Below the pieces are notes generated by a model, which worked only from the letters and a program-made list of their open reading frames with translations, was not told the origin of the DNA and searched no databases. DNA of 64,000 nucleotides from Christiangramia crocea (GTDB lineage Bacteria; Bacteroidota; Bacteroidia; Flavobacteriales; Flavobacteriaceae), in contig NZ_JAJSON010000009.1 of the NCBI RefSeq assembly GCF_022410465.1, forward strand, positions 173,437 through 237,436, given 5' to 3'. Shown piece by piece: positions 54,648 through 63,091 of the stretch (positions within the stretch are counted from its first letter, which is position 1; each line of letters begins with the position of its first letter). Made by a program: the position numbers and the translations under genes.

Positions 54648-55924
54648 GAACAGCAACCGAAAGCCTTTCAAAGAGAGATAAAAAATATTTGTGGCATCCG
54701 CTTACCCAGCATAAGATCTCTCCGGATATGCTGCCCATAGTCAGTGCTAAAGGGAGTATCCTTACAGATGAGCATGGAAATGAGTATATAGATGCTATCT
54801 CCTCATGGTATACAGCGGTTTACGGTCATTGCAACAGTTTTATTACAAGCAGGGTTGCGAAACAGATGCAGAATCTGGATCAGGTGGTTTTCAGCGGATT
54901 CACCCATAAGCCTGCAATAGAGCTTTCTGAAGCCCTGATAAAGATCCTGCCTCAGGGCCAGCAAAAACTTTTCTTTAACGACAACGGGTCTACAGCCACC
55001 GAAATAGGAATCAAAATGGCTTTGCAGTATCATTATAATATTGGTAACGACCGCAAGGTGATGCTGGCATTTGAAGAAGGCTTTCACGGGGATACCTTCG
55101 GGGCAATGTCGGTTTCAGGATTATCTGTTTATAATGGTGCTTTTGAGGATCATTTTATAAGGGTGGAAAGAATTCCTGTTCCTAACGGGGAGAACAATGA
55201 GGAAGTGATCTCGACTTTGAAGGCTCTTATTTCTAAACACAATATCGCCGGATTCATTTATGAGCCTCTTATTCAGGGTGCCGCAGCCATGAAATTCCAC
55301 GATCCCGAAGCCTTGAATGAGATCCTTAAAATATGCAGGAAGAACGATATCATCCTTGTTGCCGATGAGGTGATGACCGGATTTGGAAAGACCGGAAAAT
55401 ATTTTGCCTCAGATTATGTAGATGAAAAACCCGATGTGATCTGTATGTCCAAGGCCCTTACCGCCGGGTTGCTTCCTATGGGACTTACCTCTTGCAGCCA
55501 GAAGGTTTATGATGCTTTCTATTCTGATGAGATCGCGAAAGGGCTCTTTCATGGTCATACCTATACGGCTAATCCTCTGGCCTGTTCGGCAGCTCTCGCC
55601 GCCGTGGAACTCCTTGTTTCTGAAGAAATTCAAAATAGTATAAGCAGGATCTCGAAGTCAAATAACGAATTTGTCAAAAAACTGAAGTCCAGTCCTAAGC
55701 TGAAAAATGCACGTTCCAAAGGAGTGATCATGGCCTTTGAACTGGATGTGCAAACCGATAGGTATGGAAGTTTGCGAAATGAGCTTTTCAAATTCTTTAT
55801 GGAAAAGGGAGTGTTTTTACGGCCTCTAGGAAACACCATTTATATAGTTCCGCCATATACGATAAGCGAAGATGAGCTGCAGAAAGTATATGGAGTTATT
55901 GAGGATGCATTAACAGCATTTTAA
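54635..55924 (+). CDS. bioA: Adenosylmethionine-8-amino-7-oxononanoate aminotransferase
   Basis: PLP enzyme that uses S-adenosylmethionine as amino donor to make 7,8-diaminopelargonate. The 429-residue protein shows LWHPLTQHK, ISSWYTAVYGHCN (the Trp-Tyr pair typical of BioA), FNDNGSTATEIGIKMALQ, ADEVMTGFGKTGKYFA and PLP lysine Lys273 in CMSKALTAG. It overlaps bioD by 13 bases. A 76-base AT-rich gap with inverted repeats follows before the SET gene. Confidence 0.96.
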   Translation: MRDIRTATESLSKRDKKYLWHPLTQHKISPDMLPIVSAKGSILTDEHGNEYIDAISSWYTAVYGHCNSFITSRVAKQMQNLDQVVFSGFTHKPAIELSEALIKILPQGQQKLFFNDNGSTATEIGIKMALQYHYNIGNDRKVMLAFEEGFHGDTFGAMSVSGLSVYNGAFEDHFIRVERIPVPNGENNEEVISTLKALISKHNIAGFIYEPLIQGAAAMKFHDPEALNEILKICRKNDIILVADEVMTGFGKTGKYFASDYVDEKPDVICMSKALTAGLLPMGLTSCSQKVYDAFYSDEIAKGLFHGHTYTANPLACSAALAAVELLVSEEIQNSISRISKSNNEFVKKLKSSPKLKNARSKGVIMAFELDVQTDRYGSLRNELFKFFMEKGVFLRPLGNTIYIVPPYTISEDELQKVYGVIEDALTAF

Positions 55925-55970
55925 AATTTCTCGTATCAGTCAAAATTTTTAATTTTTGGATTCGATTTTT

Positions 55971-55996
55971 ATCTAATTTAGATAGGTTAATCTATA
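55971..55996. promoter_or_regulatory. Overlapping AT-rich inverted repeats before the SET gene
   Basis: ATCTA-ATT-TAGAT (55971-55983) runs into a second dyad TAGAT...ATCTA, sharing the middle arm. It ends a few bases before the SET gene ATG at 56001. It could be an operator within the biotin cluster, but it does not match the classic BirA site that I know. Evidence is only the symmetry. Confidence 0.35.
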
Positions 55997-56000
55997 AATT

Positions 56001-56606
56001 ATGATACATCCGGATACGCAGCTTAAATGGATAAATAAGGAAAAGGGATTTGGGGTGGTAGCTACGAAATTTATCCCAAAGGGAACCATTACTTGGGTTC
56101 AGGATGAGATGGATATCGTTTTCCAACCGGATGAGCCTTCCGGGTTTAAACCTCTCACGAAAGAATTGCTTGAAAAGTTCAGTTTTCGTAACAACCTGGG
56201 GGAACATATTGTTTGCTGGGATATCGCGAAATATATAAACCATAGTTTCAACTCCAATTGCCTCTCTACCGCCTATAATTTTGAAATTGCGATCAGGGAT
56301 ATTAATGAGGGGGAGGAGCTTACCGATGATTATGGCTATCTAAACCTTTCAGAACCTTTTATGCCGCAGGATGAGGGTGGTGAACGCAAGATCGTGGAAC
56401 CCGATGATGCACTGAAATATTATAAGGTCTGGGATGAAGCTATTAAAGAAGTCTTTCCTTTAATTATTGAAAGGGATCAGCCTTTGCTGGAATTGTTAAC
56501 TGACGAGGTTGAAAAAGAAATTGAGGAGGTGGCAAGTGGTAAAAAGAAGTTGCTTTCCACCCGCTATTTGTATTTTAATCCTGAAAAGGCAGAAATTAAT
56601 AGCTGA
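56001..56606 (+). CDS. SET-domain protein (putative lysine methyltransferase)
   Basis: A 201-residue protein with a SET domain: KGFGVVATKFIPKGTITWVQ at the N-terminus, the NHSFNSNC motif (Asn80-His81, SAM binding) and GEELTDDYGY ending in Tyr111, the catalytic tyrosine position. Post-SET cysteines are absent. SET enzymes transfer methyl groups from S-adenosylmethionine to lysine side chains. The C-terminal part (about 125-200) is helical and charged. It lies between bioA and the ketoacyl synthase gene; why is unknown. The family call is firm, the substrate is not. Confidence 0.85.
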   Translation: MIHPDTQLKWINKEKGFGVVATKFIPKGTITWVQDEMDIVFQPDEPSGFKPLTKELLEKFSFRNNLGEHIVCWDIAKYINHSFNSNCLSTAYNFEIAIRDINEGEELTDDYGYLNLSEPFMPQDEGGERKIVEPDDALKYYKVWDEAIKEVFPLIIERDQPLLELLTDEVEKEIEEVASGKKKLLSTRYLYFNPEKAEINS

Positions 56607-56632
56607 AATTTAGCCAGGGATTATTTCAGCCT

Positions 56633-56640
56633 TATTTTTG
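56633..56640 (+). promoter_or_regulatory. -7 box for the ketoacyl synthase gene
   Basis: TATTTTTG, a full TAnnTTTG match, 20 bases before the TTG start at 56661. It supports that TTG as start and an independent transcript for this gene. Confidence 0.55.
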
Positions 56641-56660
56641 CCTTTAAAAAATTTAGGCTT

Positions 56661-57815
56661 TTGAAAAATCCCGTTTCCATAAATTCAATTGGAACTATCT
56701 CTCCACTGGGCAGTGACCCGGCTGATATCTGGAATAATTACAAATCTGAAGAGCATTTTTTTAAGGAAGCTGATTTTGACGGCAGTCCGGCCCTTGCTGG
56801 TTTTCTGCCGGAATACCTGCAAAAAGAGTCGGAGGAATTACGAAATGAAAATTCAAAATACAGAAATCTTGATAAGTCGGTACTTTATGCGATTCTGGCG
56901 GCAAGGCGTCTGGCCAGACATTCCGGATTTTCTTACGGAACAGGGATTAATTTAGGAAGTAGTCGTGGCGCTACCGGTCTGTTTGAGAAATACCATTCTG
57001 AATATATGGAAACCGGTAAAACTTCCTCCTATACTTCTCCATCTACCACTCTGGGTAATATCTCATCGTGGGTAGCACAGGACCTTCAAATTGAAGGGCC
57101 CGAGTTTTCGCATAGTATCACCTGTTCTACAGGGATGCATTCTATTTTAAATGCCATTGCCTGGATTCAGAGCGGAATGGCAAAAAATTTTCTGGCAGGA
57201 GGAAGTGAAGCTCCCCTAACCGGGTTTACAATCGCTCAGATGAAGGCGATGAAAATCTATGCGCTTGAAAATCAAAAATATCCGTGCAGATCACTTCATA
57301 TGGAAAAGGAAAAAAATACCATGATCCTGGGCGAAGCTTCAGGGATAGTTTCATTAACCAATGAAGAAGTTGAAAATCCACTGGCCTTTATTAAAGGTAT
57401 TGGATTCGCAAACGAAAAACTGAAGCATGGAGCATCTCTATCCAAAAATGGGAAATGTCTTCAGAAATCCATGAAAATGGCGATGACAGATATAGATCAG
57501 AAGGAAATTGATGCCGTAGTAATGCATGCGCCCGGTACAATTGGCGGTGATCTTGCCGAGGTGAACGCAGTAAAGGAGGTGTTTGGAGAAAAATTACCTG
57601 CACTAACAAGTAATAAATGGAAAACAGGGCATAGTTTTGCAGCCTCGGGAATTTTAAGTCTGGAAATGGCAATTATGATGATGAAACATCAGGAGTTTTT
57701 AGCCGTACCATTTTCAAAGTTCCGGAGGCAGCCTGAAAAACTTGAAAATATCCTTGTAAATTCTGTGGGATTCGGCGGAAATGCCGTCTCGATAATTATT
57801 GGGAAGGATTGTTAG
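56661..57815 (+). CDS. Beta-ketoacyl synthase of the KAS I/II (FabF-like) type in the biotin cluster
   Basis: A 384-residue condensing enzyme with the full Cys-His-His triad: Cys155 in SITCSTGMHS, His289 in MHAPGTIGGDL and His324 in KTGHSFAASGILSLE. It is shorter than FabF (about 410) and diverged from it, so it is not the housekeeping elongation enzyme. Its place between bioA and bioB suggests it builds or elongates the pimeloyl chain; no bioC, bioH or bioW is seen. It starts at TTG 56661; the next in-frame ATG falls after more than 100 residues. Confidence 0.85.
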   Translation: MKNPVSINSIGTISPLGSDPADIWNNYKSEEHFFKEADFDGSPALAGFLPEYLQKESEELRNENSKYRNLDKSVLYAILAARRLARHSGFSYGTGINLGSSRGATGLFEKYHSEYMETGKTSSYTSPSTTLGNISSWVAQDLQIEGPEFSHSITCSTGMHSILNAIAWIQSGMAKNFLAGGSEAPLTGFTIAQMKAMKIYALENQKYPCRSLHMEKEKNTMILGEASGIVSLTNEEVENPLAFIKGIGFANEKLKHGASLSKNGKCLQKSMKMAMTDIDQKEIDAVVMHAPGTIGGDLAEVNAVKEVFGEKLPALTSNKWKTGHSFAASGILSLEMAIMMMKHQEFLAVPFSKFRRQPEKLENILVNSVGFGGNAVSIIIGKDC

Positions 57816-57869
57816 TTTCCCCGTTTATAAATCTTCAGAAAGCAGGCCTTAATAAACCTGAGTTTTCGT

Positions 57870-57877
57870 TATTTTTG
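57870..57877 (+). promoter_or_regulatory. -7 box for bioB
   Basis: TATTTTTG, a full TAnnTTTG match, 16 bases before ATG 57894. It would let bioB and the following JmjC genes be expressed apart from bioF-bioD-bioA. Confidence 0.55.
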
Positions 57878-57893
57878 AATACAAATTGATTTT

Positions 57894-58985
57894 ATGGCAC
57901 TAAGACACGATTGGACTAAAGAAGAGATTCTAGAGATATATAATAAACCTTTTATGGAGTTGCTTTATGAAGCAGCCACCGTTCATCGTCAACATCACGA
58001 CCCTAACACTGTGCAGGTTTCGACACTGCTTTCTATTAAAACAGGAGGTTGCCCTGAAGACTGTGGTTACTGCCCACAGGCGGCACGTTATCATACAGAT
58101 CTGGAAGGAAACGATCTGATGAGTGTTAGCCAGGTAAAGGCACAAGCCCTTAGGGCAAAGTCGGCCGGAAGTTCCCGGGTGTGTATGGGAGCAGCCTGGA
58201 GAAATGTGAGGGATGGAGAAGAGTTTGACAATGTGCTTGAAATGGTAAGAACCATCAATAAACTTGATATGGAGGTTTGCTGTACTTTGGGTATGATTAC
58301 CGAGAATCAGGCGCAAAGGCTGGCTGAAGCTGGTCTGTATGCTTATAACCATAACCTGGATTCTTCAGAAGAATATTATAAGGAAGTTATTTCCACCCGT
58401 GGTTATCAGGATAGACTGGATACTATTGGTAATGTTAGAAAAACCAATGTTACCGTTTGTAGCGGGGGGATTATTGGAATGGGAGAAAATGAAGCAGATC
58501 GAGCCGGAATGCTGGTGGCTCTTTCCACCTTAAATCCTCAGCCGGAATCTGTGCCAATTAATGCTTTGGTGCCTGTGGAAGGTACACCATTGGAAGAGCA
58601 GGAGCCGGTGCCGATCTGGGAAATGATAAGAATGGTCGCAACTACAAGAATAGTGATGCCAGAGACGCAGGTGAGACTATCGGCAGGAAGAACACAAATG
58701 AGCAGGGAAGGACAGGCGATGTGTTTCTTTGCAGGAGCAAATTCCATATTTGCGGGAGATAAGCTGCTTACCACACCAAATCCTGATGTGAATGAGGATA
58801 TGGAAATGTTTAAAATGCTTGGCCTGAATCCACAGAAAGCATTTGAGAAAAAAGCCCAGCCGGAAAGTGTGGACGCTGAAAATTCAAAATACCAAAGTAA
58901 AGGGGAAAAACCAAAATGGACAAGACCTGGTCATGAGATAGACAGGAATCTTCAGGCCCAGGAGAAGGCTAAAACAAAGGCTTAG
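57894..58985 (+). CDS. bioB: Biotin synthase
   Basis: Radical SAM enzyme that inserts sulfur into dethiobiotin. The 363-residue sequence has the cluster motif CPEDCGYCPQ (Cys53, Cys57, Cys60), YNHNLDSSEEYYKEVISTRG, VCSGGIIGMGE and the RLSAGRTQMSREGQAMCF block with the arginine that ligates the second cluster. The C-terminal 30 residues are a charged tail with several Lys. The JmjC gene follows 17 bases later. Confidence 0.97.
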   Translation: MALRHDWTKEEILEIYNKPFMELLYEAATVHRQHHDPNTVQVSTLLSIKTGGCPEDCGYCPQAARYHTDLEGNDLMSVSQVKAQALRAKSAGSSRVCMGAAWRNVRDGEEFDNVLEMVRTINKLDMEVCCTLGMITENQAQRLAEAGLYAYNHNLDSSEEYYKEVISTRGYQDRLDTIGNVRKTNVTVCSGGIIGMGENEADRAGMLVALSTLNPQPESVPINALVPVEGTPLEEQEPVPIWEMIRMVATTRIVMPETQVRLSAGRTQMSREGQAMCFFAGANSIFAGDKLLTTPNPDVNEDMEMFKMLGLNPQKAFEKKAQPESVDAENSKYQSKGEKPKWTRPGHEIDRNLQAQEKAKTKA

Positions 58986-59002
58986 TTTTTAATTTTTCAA
59001 AA

Positions 59003-59872
59003 TTGGAACTGGATCTTCAAAATATTCCAAGACGCAGAAATCTTTCAAAAGAAGAGTTTCTGAATGAATATTTTATTCCCAGGAAACCGGTGGTATTAGA
59101 AGATCTTACCGAGAACTGGCCGGCTTATAAAAAATGGGATTTTGATTATTTCAGGGAAAAGGCTGGTGATATCATAGTGCCACTTTATGATGGGAAGCCT
59201 GCAAAGGGAAGGGAGAATTCTCACGGCCCCGCCATGAAAGTACCTTTTAAGGAATATATTGATATCCTCCAAAAAGGACCTACGGACCTAAGGATGTTCT
59301 TTTTTAATATTCTTCAGAATTGTCCGGAGCTGGTTGATGATTTTGAATATCCCGATCTTGGAGTGAAATTCTTCCGGAAGTTGCCTGTTCTGTTTGTTGG
59401 TGGAGAAGGAGCCAAAGTGGTGATGCATTACGACATGGATCTTGCCAATAATTTCCATTTTAATTTTGTTGGAGAAAAGAAGGTGATCCTTTATCCTCCG
59501 GATCAGACGGGGCTCCTTTATAAGGTGCCTTATTCTATTGTGAGCATGGAGATCATAGATATGGATGATCCGGACCTTGAAAAATTTCCTGCCCTTGCCA
59601 GGGCCAGGGGTTTTGAAACAAGGCTCAGGCACGGGGAAACTTTATATATACCGTCTTCTTGGTGGCATTTTATAAAATATGAGACTCCTAGTTTATCATT
59701 AACTTTAAGATCACTCCCTAAATCCCCGAAAAAGATTGCAGAAGTACTTAATAATCTGTTATTTGTTCGGAATTATGATAATCTAATGCGGAAGATCCGT
59801 GGACAGAAATGGATAGATTATAAGAACAGGGTCGCAATAAAGAGGACCCATAGAAATGCAGGTATAGAGTAA
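59003..59872 (+). CDS. JmjC/cupin-like putative Fe(II)/2-oxoglutarate oxygenase, copy 1
   Basis: A 289-residue protein of the cupin_8 (JmjC-like, FIH-related) family. FIPRKPVVLEDLTENWPAYKK is the typical opening, and the iron ligands are His142, Asp144 (HYDMD) and His222 (SWWHF). Such enzymes hydroxylate protein side chains or tRNA. The start is TTG 59003, because the next in-frame ATG lies about 75 residues inside the domain. It overlaps copy 2 by one base (TAATG). It follows bioB by 17 bases. Confidence 0.85.
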   Translation: MELDLQNIPRRRNLSKEEFLNEYFIPRKPVVLEDLTENWPAYKKWDFDYFREKAGDIIVPLYDGKPAKGRENSHGPAMKVPFKEYIDILQKGPTDLRMFFFNILQNCPELVDDFEYPDLGVKFFRKLPVLFVGGEGAKVVMHYDMDLANNFHFNFVGEKKVILYPPDQTGLLYKVPYSIVSMEIIDMDDPDLEKFPALARARGFETRLRHGETLYIPSSWWHFIKYETPSLSLTLRSLPKSPKKIAEVLNNLLFVRNYDNLMRKIRGQKWIDYKNRVAIKRTHRNAGIE

Positions 59873-60753
59873 TGAAGAAGGATAAGATGAAACTAAAGGC
59901 AATACCAAGGGTGAAAACTATCTCGAAAGAGGATTTTCAAAGGGAGTATGTTCAGAAACAAAAACCCGTGGTTATAGAAAGGCTTATTGAGGACTGGCCT
60001 GCGTATGAGAAATGGAATCTTGATTATATAAAAAAAATTGCCGGAGACAAAACCGTTCCTCTCTATGATGACCGCCCTATCTCTTCAAAGTATAAGTTCA
60101 ATGAACCCCATACAGAGATGAAAATGGCAGACTACATTGATCTTCTGCAATCTAAACCTACGAACTACCGGATTTTCCTCTATCATTTGATGAAGGAGGT
60201 ACCGGATCTTCAGCAGGATTTTAAATTTCCCGATATAGGCTTGAGATTTTTAAAGCAGTTACCCATGCTTTTTTTTGGTGGGGAGAAGTCCACTGTGTTT
60301 ATGCATTACGATATCGATTATGCTAATATTCTGCATTTCCATTTTCACGGAAAAAAACAGTGTATTTTGTTTCCTCCTTCTGAAAGCAAACACCTTTATA
60401 AGGTGCCTCATGCTCTGATTTCCAGGGAAGATATTGATTTTAATAATCCCGATTACGAGAAATTTCCGGTCTTAAAGAAGGCGAAGGGATATATAACCGA
60501 ACTTAATCACGGCGAGACCCTTTATATGCCTGAAGGTTACTGGCATCAAATGACTTACCTTACAGCAGGATTCTCTATGAGTCTTAGGGCAACACCGCGC
60601 ACGCTTACTAACTTTTCAAAAGCTGTATATAATCTTGTTTTTATGCGTCATTTTGATAATTATATGAGAAAACTTCGGGGGCAGAAGTGGATAGATTATA
60701 AGAATGAGCAGGCACTGAAGCGCACTCATAAGAAGCATGATGTCAGCCTGTGA
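59872..60753 (+). CDS. JmjC/cupin-like putative Fe(II)/2-oxoglutarate oxygenase, copy 2
   Basis: A 293-residue paralog of the preceding protein, with QKPVVIERLIEDWPAYEKWN and ligands His145, Asp147 (HYDID) and His225 (EGYWHQ). Both end with the same block, MRKxRGQKWIDYKN. The two probably arose by tandem duplication and may act on related substrates or as a heterodimer. Its last 11 bases overlap the 3' end of convergent recX. Confidence 0.85.
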   Translation: MKKDKMKLKAIPRVKTISKEDFQREYVQKQKPVVIERLIEDWPAYEKWNLDYIKKIAGDKTVPLYDDRPISSKYKFNEPHTEMKMADYIDLLQSKPTNYRIFLYHLMKEVPDLQQDFKFPDIGLRFLKQLPMLFFGGEKSTVFMHYDIDYANILHFHFHGKKQCILFPPSESKHLYKVPHALISREDIDFNNPDYEKFPVLKKAKGYITELNHGETLYMPEGYWHQMTYLTAGFSMSLRATPRTLTNFSKAVYNLVFMRHFDNYMRKLRGQKWIDYKNEQALKRTHKKHDVSL

Positions 60754-61219
60754 TTTCATTTACGCAGTCAAATACCAGCGATGTTTCATAGCCTTTTCGA
60801 AGAAGGTGGTCTGCCAGTTTTTTCTTCTTTTTAAAAGGGTTGGATTCGTTGATCTTTTCTGATTTCTTTTCAGCCAGATCGTACAGGGTATTTCTATATT
60901 CCGTTTCATTGATTTCTGAAAGGCCCAGTTTTATAACTGGTCGTGAGATCTCCCTTTTTTTAAGTTCCTGAGTGATCTTAATTCTTCCCCATTTTTTAAT
61001 TCTGAATTTCCCGCGAACAAAACTACGGGCAAAGCGTTCCTCATTCAAAAATCCATCCTGCATAAGGGAGATGATGATCTTTTCCTTGGCTTCGGGGATC
61101 ATTCTCATTCCGTTAAGTTTATCTTCTACTTCCTTTTGTGACCTGTCTCTGTATGCGCAAAAATGCATGAGTTTTTGCAGTGCTTCTTCAACAGTATAAG
61201 ATTTTTGATCATGCTTCAT
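60743..61219 (-). CDS. recX: Regulatory protein RecX
   Basis: A 158-residue all-helical modulator of RecA, which binds the RecA filament and inhibits its activity. EALQKLMHFCAYRDRSQKEV, the DGFLNEERFARSFVRGKFRI block and KWGRIKITQELKKREIS are characteristic of RecX. recA is not in this window. It is preceded by a 66-residue membrane protein gene that overlaps its start by 11 bases. Confidence 0.93.
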   Translation of the reverse strand: MKHDQKSYTVEEALQKLMHFCAYRDRSQKEVEDKLNGMRMIPEAKEKIIISLMQDGFLNEERFARSFVRGKFRIKKWGRIKITQELKKREISRPVIKLGLSEINETEYRNTLYDLAEKKSEKINESNPFKKKKKLADHLLRKGYETSLVFDCVNEITG

Positions 61220-61409
61220 TTCTTGAAAAATATCTTTTCAAATTAATAAGCTGGAAGACTATCATGAAAATCAACCAGATCGCAAAGCAGATAACTTCTG
61301 CTGCTATAATATAATTAGTGTCATAAATAGTTATGGAGACGGTATCGCTATAAAATGTGAAACCGAAGATAAGTGTAAGAATACTTATAAGGATAGAATA
61401 TTTTCTCAT
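61209..61409 (-). CDS. Small membrane protein of unknown function
   Basis: A 66-residue protein with two predicted membrane helices (SILISILTLIFGFTFY at the N-terminus and EVICFAIWLIFMIVFQLI later) and a basic C-terminal end. It overlaps the recX start by 11 bases, which supports it as a real coupled gene. A near-consensus -7 box (minus strand TATATTCG, 61414-61421) lies just before its start. No family is recognised. Confidence 0.6.
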   Translation of the reverse strand: MRKYSILISILTLIFGFTFYSDTVSITIYDTNYIIAAEVICFAIWLIFMIVFQLINLKRYFSRNEA

Positions 61410-61490
61410 TATTCGAATATAAAATTTTGAATAATATGAGGTTGATTTTAGGCTGAATAATTTAAAGCTTCAGCTAAAATCAGGACATAA

Positions 61491-61523
61491 AAAAACGCCT
61501 TACAATTGCTTGAAGGCGTTTTT
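61491..61523 (-). terminator. Intrinsic terminator after the RNase E/G gene
   Basis: AAAAACGCCTT and AAGGCGTTTTT form an 11-bp stem. In the minus direction it is followed by a T-run (complement of the A-run at 61488-61495). It ends the rng transcript before the small membrane protein gene. Confidence 0.85.
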
Positions 61524-61525
61524 AT

Positions 61526-63091
61526 TTATTTGATCACTTTCCCGTCTTTATCGTGAAAGTGGTACTCTAAATACGTGTAAGCATCTCGAGGTAAAATTTT
61601 CACCCAACGTTTGTGGTCTACAAACCACTTAGATCGGGGAGATGGAAAGCCTTTGGTTAAAAAGGCGGCAATAAATGGATGAGCGCTCAGCGTGATCTTT
61701 TTATGTTCTTTTTTCTTGATCAGTTTTTCAAGGTCCACTTTGATCTTGTTCACCAAACTAATTGGTGCCTCGACCTCTCCATCGCTGCCGTTAGGATTTT
61801 CCTCACGGGTTTTGATGTTCATTTCTGGCCTTACGCGCTGTCTCGTTATTTGAACCAATCCGAATTTACTAGGTGGCAAAATCTTATGTTTTGCCCTGTC
61901 ATCACTCATTTCTTTTCTAAGGTGATCATAAAGCGTCTTTCGGTTTTCGGCTTTATTCATATCTATAAAGTCGACTACGATGATGCCTCCCATGTCACGT
62001 AGACGTAACTGTCGGGCAAGTTCTGTAGCGCTTATAAGATTCACCTCAAGTGCGGTATCTTCCTGGTTTTTGGATTTATTGGAGCGGTTTCCGCTATTCA
62101 CGTCAATAACGTGCATGGCTTCTGTATGCTCTATTACCAGGTAGGCGCCTTTACTCATGGATACGGTGCGCCCAAAGGAAGTTTTGATTTGTCTTTCGAT
62201 ACCAAATTTTTCAAAAATGGGCTGGTTGGATTGATGCAATTTTACGATTGATTCTTTTTCTGGAGCAATTTCGCTCAAATAATCTTTGATTTGAGTATAA
62301 AGCGTTTCATCGTCTACAACAATGGAAGTAAAGGAGTCATTAAAAATGTCTCTTAACAGGGAAGAAGCCCTGTTCAATTCTCCCAGTACTTTAGAAGGAT
62401 GATGCGGTTTATACAGTTTTTTACACATGGCTGTCCAGCGATCCATCAAGTTTTGAAGATCTCTGTCCAGTTCTGCTACTTTTTTGCCTTGTGCTACGGT
62501 TCTTACAATAACCCCAAAACCTTTGGGCCTAATGCTCTTTACCAGTCTCTTTAAGCGTTCCTTTTCATCTTTGCTCTCGATCTTCTGAGAAACCGAAATA
62601 CGGTTGGAAAAAGGAACAAGTACAATATAACGGCCAGGCAGTGAAAGCTCTGAGCTTATCCTGGGGCCTTTTGTAGAGATTGGTTCTTTAACGATTTGAA
62701 CCAGTAGCGACTGGTTTGATTTTAAGACATCGGCAATAGAGCCGTTTTTGTCTATATCCTTTTCAAAAGGAAAATTCTTTAAAGAATAATCTTTGAGTTT
62801 ACCTGTGCTTACACGTTTTATGAACTTTAATAATGAAGAAACCTGGGGACCCAGATCATGATAGTGTAAAAAACCATCTTTTTCGTAGCCTACATTTACA
62901 AATGCGGCATTTAACCCGGGAACAGCTTTTCTTATTTTGGCGATATAAATATCTCCAACATTGAATTTGTTACTGTCTTCTTCCTTGTTAAGTTCAACAA
63001 GTTTTCCATCTTTTAATAAGGCAAAATCTACAGCAGAAGGTTCGGACCTGATAATTAATTCTTTGTCCACACTTCCAGATTTTATATCCAT
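61526..63091 (-). CDS. rng: Ribonuclease E/G
   Basis: A single-strand-specific endoribonuclease of mRNA decay and rRNA maturation. The 521-residue protein begins with an S1 RNA-binding domain (about 35-125: GDIYIAKIRKAVPGLNAAFV), then the catalytic core with Asp330 (HVIDVNSG) and Asp374 (VVDFIDM), matching the metal aspartates Asp303 and Asp346 of Escherichia coli RNase E. The CPxC zinc-link motif that normally joins the dimers is missing: KTREENPNGSDGEVEAPIS takes its place. There is no degradosome-scaffold C-terminus. It is closer to the RNase G size class. Confidence 0.92.
   Translation of the reverse strand: MDIKSGSVDKELIIRSEPSAVDFALLKDGKLVELNKEEDSNKFNVGDIYIAKIRKAVPGLNAAFVNVGYEKDGFLHYHDLGPQVSSLLKFIKRVSTGKLKDYSLKNFPFEKDIDKNGSIADVLKSNQSLLVQIVKEPISTKGPRISSELSLPGRYIVLVPFSNRISVSQKIESKDEKERLKRLVKSIRPKGFGVIVRTVAQGKKVAELDRDLQNLMDRWTAMCKKLYKPHHPSKVLGELNRASSLLRDIFNDSFTSIVVDDETLYTQIKDYLSEIAPEKESIVKLHQSNQPIFEKFGIERQIKTSFGRTVSMSKGAYLVIEHTEAMHVIDVNSGNRSNKSKNQEDTALEVNLISATELARQLRLRDMGGIIVVDFIDMNKAENRKTLYDHLRKEMSDDRAKHKILPPSKFGLVQITRQRVRPEMNIKTREENPNGSDGEVEAPISLVNKIKVDLEKLIKKKEHKKITLSAHPFIAAFLTKGFPSPRSKWFVDHKRWVKILPRDAYTYLEYHFHDKDGKVIK

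Noticed and set aside
56001..56606. SET protein as a replacement for BioC (malonyl-ACP methyltransferase)
   Set aside because: SET enzymes methylate lysine nitrogen and BioC methylates a carboxyl oxygen with a different fold, so I do not claim this despite the suggestive position.
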